Part shown: piece by piece, positions 8,726 through 18,131 of the stretch
Position numbering within the stretch: the stretch's first letter is position 1
Layout: every line of letters starts with the position of its first letter
Assembly (NCBI RefSeq): GCF_900185615.1
Contig: NZ_FYAK01000004.1
Coordinates: forward strand, 186,001 to 250,000
DNA: 64,000 bases
Reading direction: 5' to 3'
Source: Photobacterium malacitanum
GTDB lineage: Bacteria > Pseudomonadota > Gammaproteobacteria > Enterobacterales > Vibrionaceae
Made by a program: the position numbers and the translations under genes
Notes under the pieces: generated by a model
Told to the model about the DNA's origin: nothing
Seen by the model: only the letters and a program-made list of their open reading frames with translations
The model's database searches: none

Positions 8726-9698
8726 GTCGATAATGCCATGAGCCACAGTCAATGCCATTTTTTACCGCGATAACGTCGGCAATAATAGCGATTGCAATTT
8801 CAAACGGCGTTTTACTGCCAATAGCGAGTCCAACAGGCGCATGTAGGCGAGCTAATTGTGGTTGCGTATATTCACCAATTCGCATTAGTCGCTCTCGACG
8901 ACGTTCACTGTTTGCATGTGATCCTAAGGCACCAATATAAAACGCATTAGACTCTAATGCCCCCATTAATCCGATATCATCCACTCGTGGATCGTGGGCT
9001 AATGCTAATATTGCGCTATAAGGAGTGGCATAACGTTCCACAAATGCATCAGCAGAGCACCATTCCACATCAACTCCCCCCTGTGCTGCAGTCCAACGCC
9101 AACTTTGACTATAATTTTCACGCATATCGCATAATCTTACGGTAAATCCAGCCCTCATGGCTAAGCGTGCAACCTCTTCACTGACTTGGCTAATGCCCAA
9201 TAATAATAATTGCCAATGTTGCTGATAATGCACAGTTAACCACGGTAAGGGATACAACGTGCTATCAGTAACATTGATAATGCAGCGTTGCTCAGTATTA
9301 GGATTGATCGCACGAATAAAGGCAGAAACTTGTTCTGCAGCAGCTAACCAATCATCAACAAAATGGTAATCATTCGGCTGTAAATACTCAATCAACAATG
9401 AAATATGACCGCCACAAGGTAATTCATATTGGCTGCCATTCGGTGCTAAATGACTTCCATAATCAAACACTTGTAGTGGTTTATCTAATTGGTGCTGTTG
9501 AATCAATGCCATAAAAGCATCTTCAATACAGCCTCCAGAAACGGATCCGGAACGAATGCTTCCTTCCGTTGCAAATAACGAACCAATTGGACGCGGAGCT
9601 GAGCCATAGGTAGACACAATAGTGCATAGCCACACCGATTTTCCCTGTTGTAGCCATGACTGACAATCTAATAATACCTGTTTATCTAAAGCATTCAT
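8718..9698 (-). CDS. XdhC/CoxI family molybdenum cofactor chaperone
   Basis: Maturation factor that binds, sulfurates or inserts the molybdenum cofactor into xanthine dehydrogenase-family enzymes. The N-terminal XdhC/CoxI domain is seen in WLCTIVSTYGSAPRPIGS and SGSVSGGCIEDAF, with the conserved ELPCGGHI motif near 130. A C-terminal Rossmann-like domain (about 185-320) includes the conserved HDPRVDD and YIGALGS. At 326 residues it is full length. It is coupled to mocA by an 8-base overlap and lies 73 bp downstream of the hydroxylase operon, with a hairpin in the gap. The three structural genes plus this pair form one functional set. Confidence 0.9.
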   Translation of the reverse strand: MNALDKQVLLDCQSWLQQGKSVWLCTIVSTYGSAPRPIGSLFATEGSIRSGSVSGGCIEDAFMALIQQHQLDKPLQVFDYGSHLAPNGSQYELPCGGHISLLIEYLQPNDYHFVDDWLAAAEQVSAFIRAINPNTEQRCIINVTDSTLYPLPWLTVHYQQHWQLLLLGISQVSEEVARLAMRAGFTVRLCDMRENYSQSWRWTAAQGGVDVEWCSADAFVERYATPYSAILALAHDPRVDDIGLMGALESNAFYIGALGSHANSERRRERLMRIGEYTQPQLARLHAPVGLAIGSKTPFEIAIAIIADVIAVKNGIDCGSWHYRHG

Positions 9699-9739
9699 AA
9701 GTCGACTATCACTTGTTTATTTTAACAACAATATCAAAG

Positions 9740-9763
9740 TTAGCCTGCAACAATGCAGGCTAA
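9740..9763 (-). terminator. Hairpin after the hydroxylase structural genes
   Basis: Perfect stem TTAGCCTGCA / TGCAGGCTAA with a 4-base loop, just after the cytochrome stop. On the minus strand the tail is only CTTTGATATT, so this may be a weak terminator allowing lower expression of the downstream xdhC-mocA pair. Confidence 0.65.
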
Positions 9764-9771
9764 TATTATGC

Positions 9772-11043
9772 TTATTGAGAAGCTAATTGCTTTTTAATCG
9801 CGGCGACTTGCTCTGCGGTTGTGGTCGTCATATGCGTAGCAAAGTGCTGATGTAAATAGGTTATCAAATCAGCCATTTGTTGATCATCCAAGCTATTTTT
9901 GTAACTAGGCATAGCATAATAGGTTTGCTCTTGGCTGTAACTTTGTCGCTTAATACCATTATTTAATACCGCAACTGTATTGAAAATATTGCTGTTTCCA
10001 ATAGTGGCATTATTTTTTAAAGCCGGAGCAACATTGGGGATCCCTTGTCCACTTATGCCATGACAACCAGAGCACTTATCCATATAAATACGGTATCCTG
10101 GTAACTTAGTATCATGTTCTGGAACAGTTGAAGCTACTTTTTTAGGTTGTGACTCTAAGCTTGATTGTGGCTGTTCTTGATTCAATAAATAACTGGTTAT
10201 TGCACTAATATCATGATCATTTAGCTGCGTTAAGCTATGTTTTTCAACAATAAACATATCATCAAACGCAGTACCTTTAGCTGATTGACCTGTTTTTAAA
10301 AACTGGGCCAAATCATGAAATGTCCAATGTTCTTGAGTGAGGTTTTTGGCGGTAATATTAGGCGCGTTAAGGTTATTTACCACTGCTCCTTCAAGTGCAT
10401 GATCTTGCTCTGTTGCCATCATAAAATTACGTGGAGTATGACATTCACCACAATGGCCTAACCCCTGAACTAAATACTTACCTCGGTTCCAAAGTGGACT
10501 TTTATCAACAGTTGGTGTGAAGCTTGCCTTATCAAAACCAACTAAATTCCAGAGCTTTAAGCCCATGCGTATATTAAACGGAAAACCAATACCATTTACT
10601 CTATTGGGCTGTGTCGCAGGCTTGGTGTGCATGAAATAGGCATATAACGCGTGCATGTCATGATCATCAATTCGGTGATACGATGCATAAGGCATTGCAG
10701 GGTATAAATTACCTTTAGGGGCGACACCATTACGAACAGCATCAACAAATTGCTGATAACTATATTTGCCAATACCGTGTTGTTTATCACTACTAATATT
10801 GGTTGAATATAATGTTCCAAAGGGTGTTTCAAATGCACGCCCACCGCCATAGGCTTGACCTGTAGCAATAGTATGACAACCACTGCAATCACCAGCAGCA
10901 GCTAAATACTTACCTTGTGCGATCAATTGTGCCATATTTTTAGGCAATGGCGCTTGAACATCCGTTGATGGTGCTTGTGCACAGACCATATTAGAACTTA
11001 AGAGTAACCCGCTAATTACGCTGACTTTTAGATTTGGTTTCAT
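9772..11043 (-). CDS. Triheme cytochrome c subunit of the molybdenum hydroxylase
   Basis: Periplasmic multiheme cytochrome c that takes electrons from the molybdenum hydroxylase and passes them to the respiratory chain. Three CXXCH heme sites are visible: C53-H57, C198-H202 and C324-H328, one per cytochrome domain, as in the alcohol/aldehyde dehydrogenase cytochrome subunits. Residues 1-23 are a Sec signal peptide ending in VCAQA. Methionine axial ligands are plausible in YPAMPYAS and YYAMPSY. The gene overlaps the Fe-S gene by ATGA and is the third gene of the operon. Length 423 residues matches the family. It shows that the partner enzyme donates to cytochromes, not to NAD or oxygen directly. 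Confidence 0.92.
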   Translation of the reverse strand: MKPNLKVSVISGLLLSSNMVCAQAPSTDVQAPLPKNMAQLIAQGKYLAAAGDCSGCHTIATGQAYGGGRAFETPFGTLYSTNISSDKQHGIGKYSYQQFVDAVRNGVAPKGNLYPAMPYASYHRIDDHDMHALYAYFMHTKPATQPNRVNGIGFPFNIRMGLKLWNLVGFDKASFTPTVDKSPLWNRGKYLVQGLGHCGECHTPRNFMMATEQDHALEGAVVNNLNAPNITAKNLTQEHWTFHDLAQFLKTGQSAKGTAFDDMFIVEKHSLTQLNDHDISAITSYLLNQEQPQSSLESQPKKVASTVPEHDTKLPGYRIYMDKCSGCHGISGQGIPNVAPALKNNATIGNSNIFNTVAVLNNGIKRQSYSQEQTYYAMPSYKNSLDDQQMADLITYLHQHFATHMTTTTAEQVAAIKKQLASQ

Positions 11044-11570
11044 TTGACTAACCCCGGCTGTGAAAGAACTAAATCACGTAGGCCAACATAATATTTGCGG
11101 TAACCAGAACAACGACAAATATGCTTCTTAAGTGCATTTTCGATCACATTCTCAACCTGATCTTTCTCGACAGGCTGTTTTGCTAATTGCTCAACTAGCA
11201 CTGTTGACTCATTCACAAAGCCAGATGTACACCAACCACATTGAAAAGAAAAATGATCAACAAATGTCTGTTGTACAGGACTTAGTGCCGTAATTTGTCC
11301 CATTAAATTACGCTTAGCATGGCCTTCGATGGTACGCAGTTTTTTACCATTAAAGTTACCAACGCCATTGATACAAGTACGTTCAGTATGCGAGCCACCA
11401 TCTGCATCATCCACAATAATAGAACAGGCATGACACACTCCAATACCGCAACCAAACTTAGTCCCTGTTAACCCTTGGTATTCATGCAAAAAATCGATCA
11501 TTTTAACTGATTCATCAACGTCAATTGGACCGACAACATTGCCATTAATTGTCATAGTTACAGAGATCAT
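11040..11570 (-). CDS. 2Fe-2S subunit of the molybdenum hydroxylase
   Basis: Small electron-transfer subunit with two [2Fe-2S] clusters. The plant-type ferredoxin cluster is bound by C41, C46, C49 and C66 (CGIGVCHAC and RTC); the second cluster by C111, C114, C152 and C154 (QCGWCTSGF and CRCSGY). The 176 residues match the family. It has no signal peptide, so it probably reaches the periplasm by hitch-hiking with the Tat-exported large subunit. It overlaps both neighbours by four bases (ATGA), which suggests coupled translation and a fixed 1:1:1 ratio. Nearest named relatives are isoquinoline 1-oxidoreductase alpha (IorA) and aldehyde oxidoreductase small subunits; the substrate is not told by this subunit. 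Confidence 0.94.
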   Translation of the reverse strand: MISVTMTINGNVVGPIDVDESVKMIDFLHEYQGLTGTKFGCGIGVCHACSIIVDDADGGSHTERTCINGVGNFNGKKLRTIEGHAKRNLMGQITALSPVQQTFVDHFSFQCGWCTSGFVNESTVLVEQLAKQPVEKDQVENVIENALKKHICRCSGYRKYYVGLRDLVLSQPGLVK

Positions 11571-14410
11571 ACGAGTGCTTCCTTAATATCAGCGGCGGTA
11601 ACAGGTAGATGGTAAAAACGTTTATTGGTAATTTGGTACAGTGCTTCGGTAACAGCGGCGACAATTGGGATCATCACTACTTCAGCAATACCTTTACGCT
11701 GATCTGAATGATTAAAAGCTGGCAAAATAGTATGGTTCATCTGCCATACACCAACATCAGTCGCTAGTGGCACCTGATAACGATTGAGATTCCAAGTACC
11801 ATTACCAGGGCCTTCTTCACCTGGTGGTAAGTATTCGTGCAATGCATGCCCAATCCCCATCACCAAACCACCTTCAATTTGACCTTCAACCAGTTCTTTG
11901 ACGATCACCTTACCTGCATCTAGCCAAGTTTGAGTTGCAATGATTTCAACCTTTCCAGAACCTTTTTCTACCGCTAATTCAACTAAAGTTGCACATGGTG
12001 CGTAATACACCACCATTGCGTTATTTAATGATGTCGCTGGGTAATTAACTTTATTACGATCCAATAAATGCCAGCCATTACTGGCCATTAATTTTTTCTT
12101 ATTAGCATCTGCACCATGACCATATTTAATCGCCATTGCATCTAATTGATACGTTTGTTTTTGTCCTTCAACAGTAAATTCAGCTTCAACCCACCCCCAA
12201 CGATTAAAAGTATGTACCATGGCGGCTGTAACTAGACCTCGCTGATGTACATGTTGAGCTAACATATCAAGTGGCAGTGGCTCCATACCTTTGGCACTTA
12301 ACTTACCATCAACCCAGACCGCATCTTCCATAGCACCGAAATCCATCGCAGCCAGATCACCGCTGTAATACAACTTGCTCCAAATCGCTTTTGCAGCAGG
12401 CCATAAACCATATTCAAAAATAACTTTCGCGGCATTTTCAGTTGCTTTTGATTGAAAATAAGCTGATGTCGATGCAGAGGAGGCGTAGGGAATAGTTGGT
12501 GTCCAACGGGGATTTTGTTGCATTTTATCTTGATAAGCTTGGCTCATCGTAAACGGAGATTGGGTATTAAACATTTGCAGAGGATCCCAACCATGCACTT
12601 CCGCAAGATTAATGGTATCTGCCGGACGACCAAAATAATCAACCAACACTGCAGCTTGAGAAGTTTGCGCTCCCGTACCAATTTCTACGGCAGAGATCCC
12701 CATTACTATACGGCCGCTTTTATCTAACTCAATATAAGTTGCAGGCGCATCATCACCGGCTCCATAATCTTTAGTGCAAATAGCAAACCCAGTACCAAAA
12801 AGCTTGTTGGGGTGTTTAGCTTCATATTGTTTACGACGTTGATGCCGATTAACCCACATTTCATGTTGCTGAGCTTGAGTAAGTATTTCAGCATAATGTT
12901 CGGTACTGGTTGGCACAGCACCTTGGGTGTTAAGTTGGCCTGTTTTAATGACATTGCGTAATCGTAAATCAATCGGATCAATATTGAGTAATTGGGCCGC
13001 TTCATTAACCATCATTTCCATTGCTGACATGGTCTGCAAAGTACCAAACCCACGCATCGAGCCTGATGCTGGATTTTCAGAGACATTAGCGACAGCTGTA
13101 ATATCATTTTTAGGGAAATAATAAATAGATTGCAAGGCACTTGCGCCGACCTCCGCGACCACAGAACTAAAGTTTTCACGGCCGCCACCATCAAGTTCCA
13201 TATTACTGACAATACCTTGGAACTTACCGGTAGTTTTATCTATCGCTAACTGATTGGTCATCATAAATGGATGGCGTTTTAACCCCGCTTGAAACTGTTC
13301 AAAACGATCGTTTGCCATTCGTACCGGATGATCACAGTACATCGCGGCTAACAAGCCATAAAAAGGCAATATTGAGTGGTCCTTGCCACCAAATCCACCG
13401 CCAATAAATGGTGAATGAACCACTAAATTTTTAACTTTACCTGCAAGCGGACCTTTGGTCAGCATTGAGGTTGCAAAGCCAAAAAAGTTATTTGGTGATT
13501 GCGAAGAAGGAATGGTGTGCATTGTTTGAGTTTTACTATCAAACCAACCATTAAAGCACTCCGGCTCCATAAACATTGGATCAATAAACTGAGTTTGATA
13601 GTCACGTTTTAAAACAAAATTATTATCATCAGCAAGGCTAGTTTGAATATCTTCTGCAACGGCCATTTGTTGTTGTAATGGCGTACCCAAACGGTCGGCC
13701 CGAGGCCAAAAAGGCTTATGGTCAACATAATTAGGGAAATTAACCCCATTTTGTAATGGGCTATATTTATCAGGTAGGATCCCCTCCGCATTACCTTGTT
13801 CACGCGTAATTCGCCATACACCCCAAGGATCTTTACTCGTAGCCACTAATGGTTGCTGCTTACCATATTTAATTATTTCGGTATTAAATTGCAGCATATT
13901 TTTAGCACGATGATAACTAAGAAAATCATCAAAAATAAGTAGCATTGCCGCTTGACCAATATAATCAGGCATTGCTCCTGCAGTGGCTAACATATTGGTG
14001 CCATAAAATGGTGGCAATTCAACATTGTCTTGTTTTAATGTTGCAGCAGTAACTATTTTACTCGGCTGAGCATTCGCCGGTAATAGACTTAAATCAACAT
14101 CTTGATAAATACGATCGGCACGATTTAAACGAATATAATACGCCCATGATTGTTGACTTGGCCAGCCATCAATATCGGTTGAACGTAAATCACGACCATA
14201 TACTTTTTCACCGGTTACTTTAGCAATAGCATCACTACGGAAGCGAACTTTAAAATTAGATTTCCAAGATGATGCTAACTCTGGAGCAACTAAACTATTA
14301 CTACCATCTAAATTAAGATTAAATCTAGCTAAAGCGGGGACGGTATAAACACAAATACCAGCGATGATACCATGCTTAATAAAACTCCTTCTAGAAAGTT
14401 CCATTGACAT
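11567..14410 (-). CDS. Molybdopterin-binding subunit of a periplasmic molybdenum hydroxylase
   Basis: Catalytic large subunit of the xanthine oxidase superfamily, in the single-chain IorB/aldehyde dehydrogenase branch. These enzymes hydroxylate aldehydes or N-heterocycles with water-derived oxygen. I start it at 14410 (MSMELSRRSF) because AAGGAG lies six bases ahead. The N-terminus carries a twin-arginine signal (SRRSFIKHG plus a hydrophobic stretch), so the folded complex is exported by Tat. Molybdopterin-binding loops include GGGFGGKD near 345 and GSMRGFG near 455. The C-terminal KGIAE holds the presumed catalytic glutamate about 37 residues from the end; the usual motif is GxGE, so Ala replaces Gly. 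Length 947 is normal for the family. First gene of the operon. Substrate unknown. Confidence 0.92.
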   Translation of the reverse strand: MSMELSRRSFIKHGIIAGICVYTVPALARFNLNLDGSNSLVAPELASSWKSNFKVRFRSDAIAKVTGEKVYGRDLRSTDIDGWPSQQSWAYYIRLNRADRIYQDVDLSLLPANAQPSKIVTAATLKQDNVELPPFYGTNMLATAGAMPDYIGQAAMLLIFDDFLSYHRAKNMLQFNTEIIKYGKQQPLVATSKDPWGVWRITREQGNAEGILPDKYSPLQNGVNFPNYVDHKPFWPRADRLGTPLQQQMAVAEDIQTSLADDNNFVLKRDYQTQFIDPMFMEPECFNGWFDSKTQTMHTIPSSQSPNNFFGFATSMLTKGPLAGKVKNLVVHSPFIGGGFGGKDHSILPFYGLLAAMYCDHPVRMANDRFEQFQAGLKRHPFMMTNQLAIDKTTGKFQGIVSNMELDGGGRENFSSVVAEVGASALQSIYYFPKNDITAVANVSENPASGSMRGFGTLQTMSAMEMMVNEAAQLLNIDPIDLRLRNVIKTGQLNTQGAVPTSTEHYAEILTQAQQHEMWVNRHQRRKQYEAKHPNKLFGTGFAICTKDYGAGDDAPATYIELDKSGRIVMGISAVEIGTGAQTSQAAVLVDYFGRPADTINLAEVHGWDPLQMFNTQSPFTMSQAYQDKMQQNPRWTPTIPYASSASTSAYFQSKATENAAKVIFEYGLWPAAKAIWSKLYYSGDLAAMDFGAMEDAVWVDGKLSAKGMEPLPLDMLAQHVHQRGLVTAAMVHTFNRWGWVEAEFTVEGQKQTYQLDAMAIKYGHGADANKKKLMASNGWHLLDRNKVNYPATSLNNAMVVYYAPCATLVELAVEKGSGKVEIIATQTWLDAGKVIVKELVEGQIEGGLVMGIGHALHEYLPPGEEGPGNGTWNLNRYQVPLATDVGVWQMNHTILPAFNHSDQRKGIAEVVMIPIVAAVTEALYQITNKRFYHLPVTAADIKEALV

Positions 14411-14842
14411 GACAGACTCCTTTTCCATTTTAATTATATTTTTTATAGATTATTTAATAATCGAAAACTATTTTTTATTTATTACTATCGACAATCAATA
14501 GTAACTATAAAAAACGATAATTATATTTTTATAAAATAGTGACCCACACAATAAACATGCTTTATCAGTGCTATTTTATACTCACAACAAGCATAAATAA
14601 CAACCAATTAAAACCTTAACCATGAATACATATTCAACGTGAGAGTGTAAAAAAAAGGAAGGCAGTCATAACCACAAATAAAAACGGCAATATAATTAAT
14701 ATATCATCTCTCTTTTATTCATATTTTAAAATGCCAAGTGTCACAGCTCTAAAAAACAATAAAAAAACCGATAAATATTGATTAATAAGTTATCAATTTA
14801 ATAACCTATTATTTATTTTCAAACACTATTTACCAAATAAAA
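14411..14842. other. Long AT-rich gap upstream of the hydroxylase operon
   Basis: About 430 bases without a gene on either strand. It must hold the promoter of the molybdenum hydroxylase operon, transcribed leftward. I saw no obvious Moco-type riboswitch and no T-tailed hairpin apart from the dps terminator that borders it. Confidence 0.5.
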
Positions 14843-14870
14843 AAAGGATAGATCCTTAAATCTATCCTTT
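14843..14870 (-). terminator. Terminator of dps
   Basis: Stem AAAGGATAGAT / ATCTATCCTTT with a 6-base loop, and a seven-T run on the minus strand after the dps stop. Confidence 0.9.
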
Positions 14871-14900
14871 AACATTAATATTTAATAAATATCACATCAC

Positions 14901-15437
14901 TCAATGACGGTATGATTCATAAAGAAACCAGACACGGCGTTCGGTTTCATCAATCCAATTATCAATCATACTCACTGAAGAGAAGTCATTACGTTCATCA
15001 CATAATATATGAGCAGCACGAAGTTCCGCGGCTAATTGTTTATTGTCTTCGCACAACTCAGCAAGCATATCTGCAGGTTCAACATACTCAGCATCATTAT
15101 CCAAAATACGCTGCATACGCGAAATTTCACCAATTGAACGTATTGTACGACCACCAATTTTACGTGCTCGTTCAGCAATATCATCGGTCATTGCAAACAA
15201 TTGTGCGCTTTGCTCATCTAGCATTAAATGATAATCACGGAAGTGAGCACCACTCATATGCCAATGGAAATTTTTGGTCTTCATATAAATAGCATATACA
15301 TCAGCTAAAATTGCAGTTAACGCACCACTGATCTCTTTAGTCGCGTCTACACATAAATCTGTAGGTGTGGCTAGAGGACGAGTAAGGTGTTGTTTAGCAT
15401 CTTCAATTTGAACGTCATTCAAGATTGTAGTACTCAT
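14901..15437 (-). CDS. dps: Dps-family DNA-binding ferritin-like protein
   Basis: Twelve-subunit miniferritin that oxidises ferrous iron with peroxide, stores it and protects DNA. The ferroxidase signature is clear: KTKNFHWHMSGAHFRDYHLMLDEQ at about 53-76 supplies the histidine and the acidic ligands shared between subunits. The second half has the usual helix with IGGRTIRSIGEI. The 178 residues are slightly longer than E. coli Dps; the N-terminal extension before the four-helix bundle is not lysine-rich, so direct DNA binding is uncertain. ATG follows AAAGGAAAAGACG. Single gene with its own terminator. Starvation or OxyR control is typical of the family but no operator was recognised. Confidence 0.93.
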   Translation of the reverse strand: MSTTILNDVQIEDAKQHLTRPLATPTDLCVDATKEISGALTAILADVYAIYMKTKNFHWHMSGAHFRDYHLMLDEQSAQLFAMTDDIAERARKIGGRTIRSIGEISRMQRILDNDAEYVEPADMLAELCEDNKQLAAELRAAHILCDERNDFSSVSMIDNWIDETERRVWFLYESYRH

Positions 15438-15682
15438 CGTCTTTTCCTTTATAAAAACAATTTATGGACGCAGTTACTATAGGCCAATAGATTTGTATGA
15501 CAATAGTATCTACCAGCAGATTAATGCAACCTAACTTTGCTTTCTTCTCCGTTAATAACGGCAACTCTATTTCAGTATACTTATAATTTTTACTCTTTCT
15601 TTGACATCAAAATTTGCTTAAATATTACAAGCTGTTTACCCTCTGAAAGTAAACGCATCAATAATAATCAATAGGTACTACA

Positions 15683-16603
15683 ATGAATAATTCAGTAAGA
15701 TACGCAATCGGTGCACCTGGAATAAAATGGGGTGCAACAGAAAAAGCGGAGTGGTTAGCACAAACCACTATTAAACGTAGTTATCTAGAGCAAGTTGTTT
15801 CTAAAATTCTCGCATTAAGTGAAAAGTTCGATGTTGAACAATACGGCGCATTATCTTACGCGCCAGACAAATACCCCCTTTTCGCAATTAAAAGCCATCA
15901 TTGGAATAAAACCAAACCAACAGTGCTGATTACTGGAGGTATTCATGGTTATGAAACCAGCGGTGTTCATGGCGCATTAGCTTTTCTAGCGCTTAAAGCT
16001 GAACAATACAGTGCTGACTTTAATATTTTAGTCGTGCCTTGTGTTAGTCCATGGGGATATGAAACGATTAATCGCTGGAATCCCAATGCGGTTGATCCTA
16101 ACCGTTCATTTTATGCTAATAGCCCAGCAGAAGAATCGGCAGCATTAATGCAATTAGTCCAAGCCCAACAAACACATTTTCTAATGCATCTTGATTTACA
16201 TGAGACAACTGACAGCGATGAAAGTGAGTTTAGACCAGCATTAGCAGCACGCGACGGTAAAGAATATATTCCAGATATCGTACCGGATGGTTTTTATGGT
16301 GTTGGCGACAGTGAAAATCCTCAAGATGCTTTTCAAAAAGCCATTATTGATTCTGTTCGTCATGTCACCCATATTGCACCAGCAGATAGTGAAGGTAATA
16401 TTATTGGTGAGCCAATTACTCAAGAAGGGGTGATTAATTATCCATTAAAAGCATTAGGTTTATGTGCTAGCGTAACCGGTGCAGAATACACCTCAACTAC
16501 CGAAGTTTATCCTGATAGCCCACGTGTTACTGATGATGAATGTAATATGGCGCAAGTTGCTGCGATCGTGGGTGCTCTTGAGTATTTAAAACAACACCAA
16601 TAA
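15683..16603 (+). CDS. M14-family zinc carboxypeptidase-like protein
   Basis: Zinc hydrolase of the M14 carboxypeptidase superfamily. Zinc ligands H88 and E91 lie in GGIHGYETSG and H173 in MHLDLHETT; the substrate-binding Asn-Arg pair is N140-R141 (DPNRSF). A glutamate in GAEYTSTTE near 270 is a candidate catalytic base. There is no signal peptide, so it acts in the cytoplasm, perhaps on peptidoglycan-derived peptides or N-acylated amino acids. At 306 residues it is the short bacterial form. The ribosome site (AGGTACTAC) is weak. It is followed by ogt after 66 bp with a hairpin in the gap. Substrate unknown. Confidence 0.85.
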   Translation: MNNSVRYAIGAPGIKWGATEKAEWLAQTTIKRSYLEQVVSKILALSEKFDVEQYGALSYAPDKYPLFAIKSHHWNKTKPTVLITGGIHGYETSGVHGALAFLALKAEQYSADFNILVVPCVSPWGYETINRWNPNAVDPNRSFYANSPAEESAALMQLVQAQQTHFLMHLDLHETTDSDESEFRPALAARDGKEYIPDIVPDGFYGVGDSENPQDAFQKAIIDSVRHVTHIAPADSEGNIIGEPITQEGVINYPLKALGLCASVTGAEYTSTTEVYPDSPRVTDDECNMAQVAAIVGALEYLKQHQ

Positions 16604-16624
16604 GCTGTTTTTACTCATAATTAA

Positions 16625-16658
16625 TCGCGCTATGGTTGATAATAAAGCTATAGCGCGA
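16625..16658 (+). terminator. Hairpin between the M14 gene and ogt
   Basis: Stem TCGCGCTAT / ATAGCGCGA with a 16-base loop, followed by AGGTTTTTATT. It likely ends the M14 transcript; the tail overlaps the ogt ribosome-binding region. Confidence 0.65.
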
Positions 16659-16669
16659 AGGTTTTTATT

Positions 16670-17146
16670 ATGTCGACTTATTACCACACCATAGACACAC
16701 CATTGGGCTGTTTAACGCTATATGCCACAGATAGTGCACTAACGGCTATTTTATATCAGCACCAAACACCAACGGTTGAGACTGCGCTCTACTCGCCGCA
16801 ACACCCTCTTTTAACTGAATGTGAATTGCAATTACAACAATATTTTGCAGGTATACGCCACCAATTTAATTTACCGTTAGCACCGCAAGGTACTGATTTT
16901 CAGCAACGGGTTTGGCAAGCATTACAAACGATTCCGTATGGCAGCCATTGGAGCTATCAACAGCTCGCTATCACTATTGGTAATCCCAAAGCTTGCCAAG
17001 CAGTGGGCATGGCAAACAGTAAAAATCCCTTATCAATCGTTATTCCATGTCATCGTGTGATTGGCAAAAATGGCAAATTAACCGGTTATGCTGGCGGATT
17101 AGACAATAAACAAACATTATTAGCACTTGAAGCAGCAAATGTTTAA
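16670..17146 (+). CDS. ogt: Methylated-DNA--protein-cysteine methyltransferase
   Basis: Suicide DNA repair protein that takes the methyl group from O6-methylguanine (and O4-methylthymine) onto its own cysteine. The acceptor is C127 in the invariant IPCHRV motif, followed by GYAGGLDNKQTLLALE. The recognition helix TDFQQRVWQAL and the arginine-finger-type region lie just before. At 158 residues it is the compact Ogt form without the AdaA activator domain, so it is probably constitutive. It overlaps the end of the convergent Trp-rich gene by four bases. Confidence 0.95.
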   Translation: MSTYYHTIDTPLGCLTLYATDSALTAILYQHQTPTVETALYSPQHPLLTECELQLQQYFAGIRHQFNLPLAPQGTDFQQRVWQALQTIPYGSHWSYQQLAITIGNPKACQAVGMANSKNPLSIVIPCHRVIGKNGKLTGYAGGLDNKQTLLALEAANV

Positions 17147-17361
17147 TTCCAGCCGATAAGCCAAATCTGATCATTCTTTAACTCTTGCCACTCAATATCA
17201 TAAAGTCGATTAGTCATTACTGCTTGAATTACACACTTTTCAACTTGCTGATTTTCATTAAATAATACCGTAACAATCTCAAAATGCTTTTCTTTATTAT
17301 CCACCACCACTTTGGTCCATTTACTGTGCAACAATGCTTTAGGATTCACTGGATTAGCCAT
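17143..17361 (-). CDS. Tryptophan-rich conserved small protein (TIGR02450 type)
   Basis: A 72-residue cytoplasmic protein of the TIGR02450 family, recognised from the start NPKALLHSKWTKV and the ending IEWQELKNDQIWLIGWN. It has four tryptophans, and no signal peptide or membrane segment. The family is widespread in marine gammaproteobacteria and has no known function. The gene starts two bases after the HAD phosphatase stop, so the two are co-transcribed. Its ATG follows GGAAATTAATT. Confidence 0.85.
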   Translation of the reverse strand: MANPVNPKALLHSKWTKVVVDNKEKHFEIVTVLFNENQQVEKCVIQAVMTNRLYDIEWQELKNDQIWLIGWN

Positions 17362-17363
17362 AA

Positions 17364-18023
17364 TTAATTTCCTGACTGGGTATTACACTCTACCCTATCA
17401 CGCTCTTGCGATAACATATATGCTTGTTGCCGTAAAATCTTTATCAAGCCGCCTAAGCTTTGAATCACAATTGATGCTTGTTGAGTAAACGGTAAATTCT
17501 CACCATTAGTCACTAAACATGATGGCATGTTAGCACGGTAAGCAGCTTGTAGATCATAAACATAATCACCAACATAGAGTATGTTTTGAGGATCTAATTG
17601 CCACTGCTTGGCAATATAAACTAAAGCATCAGGAGCCGGTTTAGGTGCAAAGTCTTCACGTGAAACAATATGCTTAAATTGCAGTTTATGGTGATTTATC
17701 TTCAATATTGCTGCTTGAGCACAATTGCGTGTTACCACTGCTGTCGGAATGTTTTGTTGCTTAAGATAAGACAATAATTGTTGGCATTGAGGCATAACAG
17801 TAGATTGGCGGGCATCTGCTAATTCATAATCAATCACTGTTTGTTGTAATTGTTTGCGTAAAGAAATGTTTGGTATCTCATCAATATATTGCAACAAATC
17901 AGTATCAGCCGAACAGCCTAATTGTTGGCGTAGCCAGTCAAAATCTAATGCTGAGCTTACAAGTGTATTATCTAAATCAAAAATAACACCGTTAATCATA
18001 TTGCAAGGGATCGGCGTCTGCAT
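17364..18023 (-). CDS. HAD-superfamily phosphatase
   Basis: Cytoplasmic HAD hydrolase, phosphoglycolate-phosphatase-like. Motif I is VIFDLDNTLVSS with the nucleophilic aspartate, motif II the Thr of AVVTRN, and motifs III/IV are K (FAPKPAPDAL) and the GDYVYD pair of aspartates. A helical cap between motifs I and II recalls Gph/PpaX. The start is chosen at 18023 because GGAGA lies six bases ahead; the frame extends upstream as a hydrophobic stretch that is probably untranslated. About 219 residues. Likely a two-gene operon with the Trp-rich protein. Substrate cannot be read from sequence. Confidence 0.88.
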   Translation of the reverse strand: MQTPIPCNMINGVIFDLDNTLVSSALDFDWLRQQLGCSADTDLLQYIDEIPNISLRKQLQQTVIDYELADARQSTVMPQCQQLLSYLKQQNIPTAVVTRNCAQAAILKINHHKLQFKHIVSREDFAPKPAPDALVYIAKQWQLDPQNILYVGDYVYDLQAAYRANMPSCLVTNGENLPFTQQASIVIQSLGGLIKILRQQAYMLSQERDRVECNTQSGN

Positions 18024-18131
18024 ACCATTCTCCGTTATCAGCAAAACCACACTAACCAGTGTAAGAACATATGCATGCAATTGCAATTATCAGCAGTAAA
18101 TTCAGCGAGAATGATCACGACCTGCTACTTA

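Noticed and set aside
12515..14000. Several 60-100 codon frames on either strand within the molybdenum hydroxylase genes
   Set aside because: They overlap a gene with intact family motifs throughout and have no ribosome sites or domains; shadow frames.
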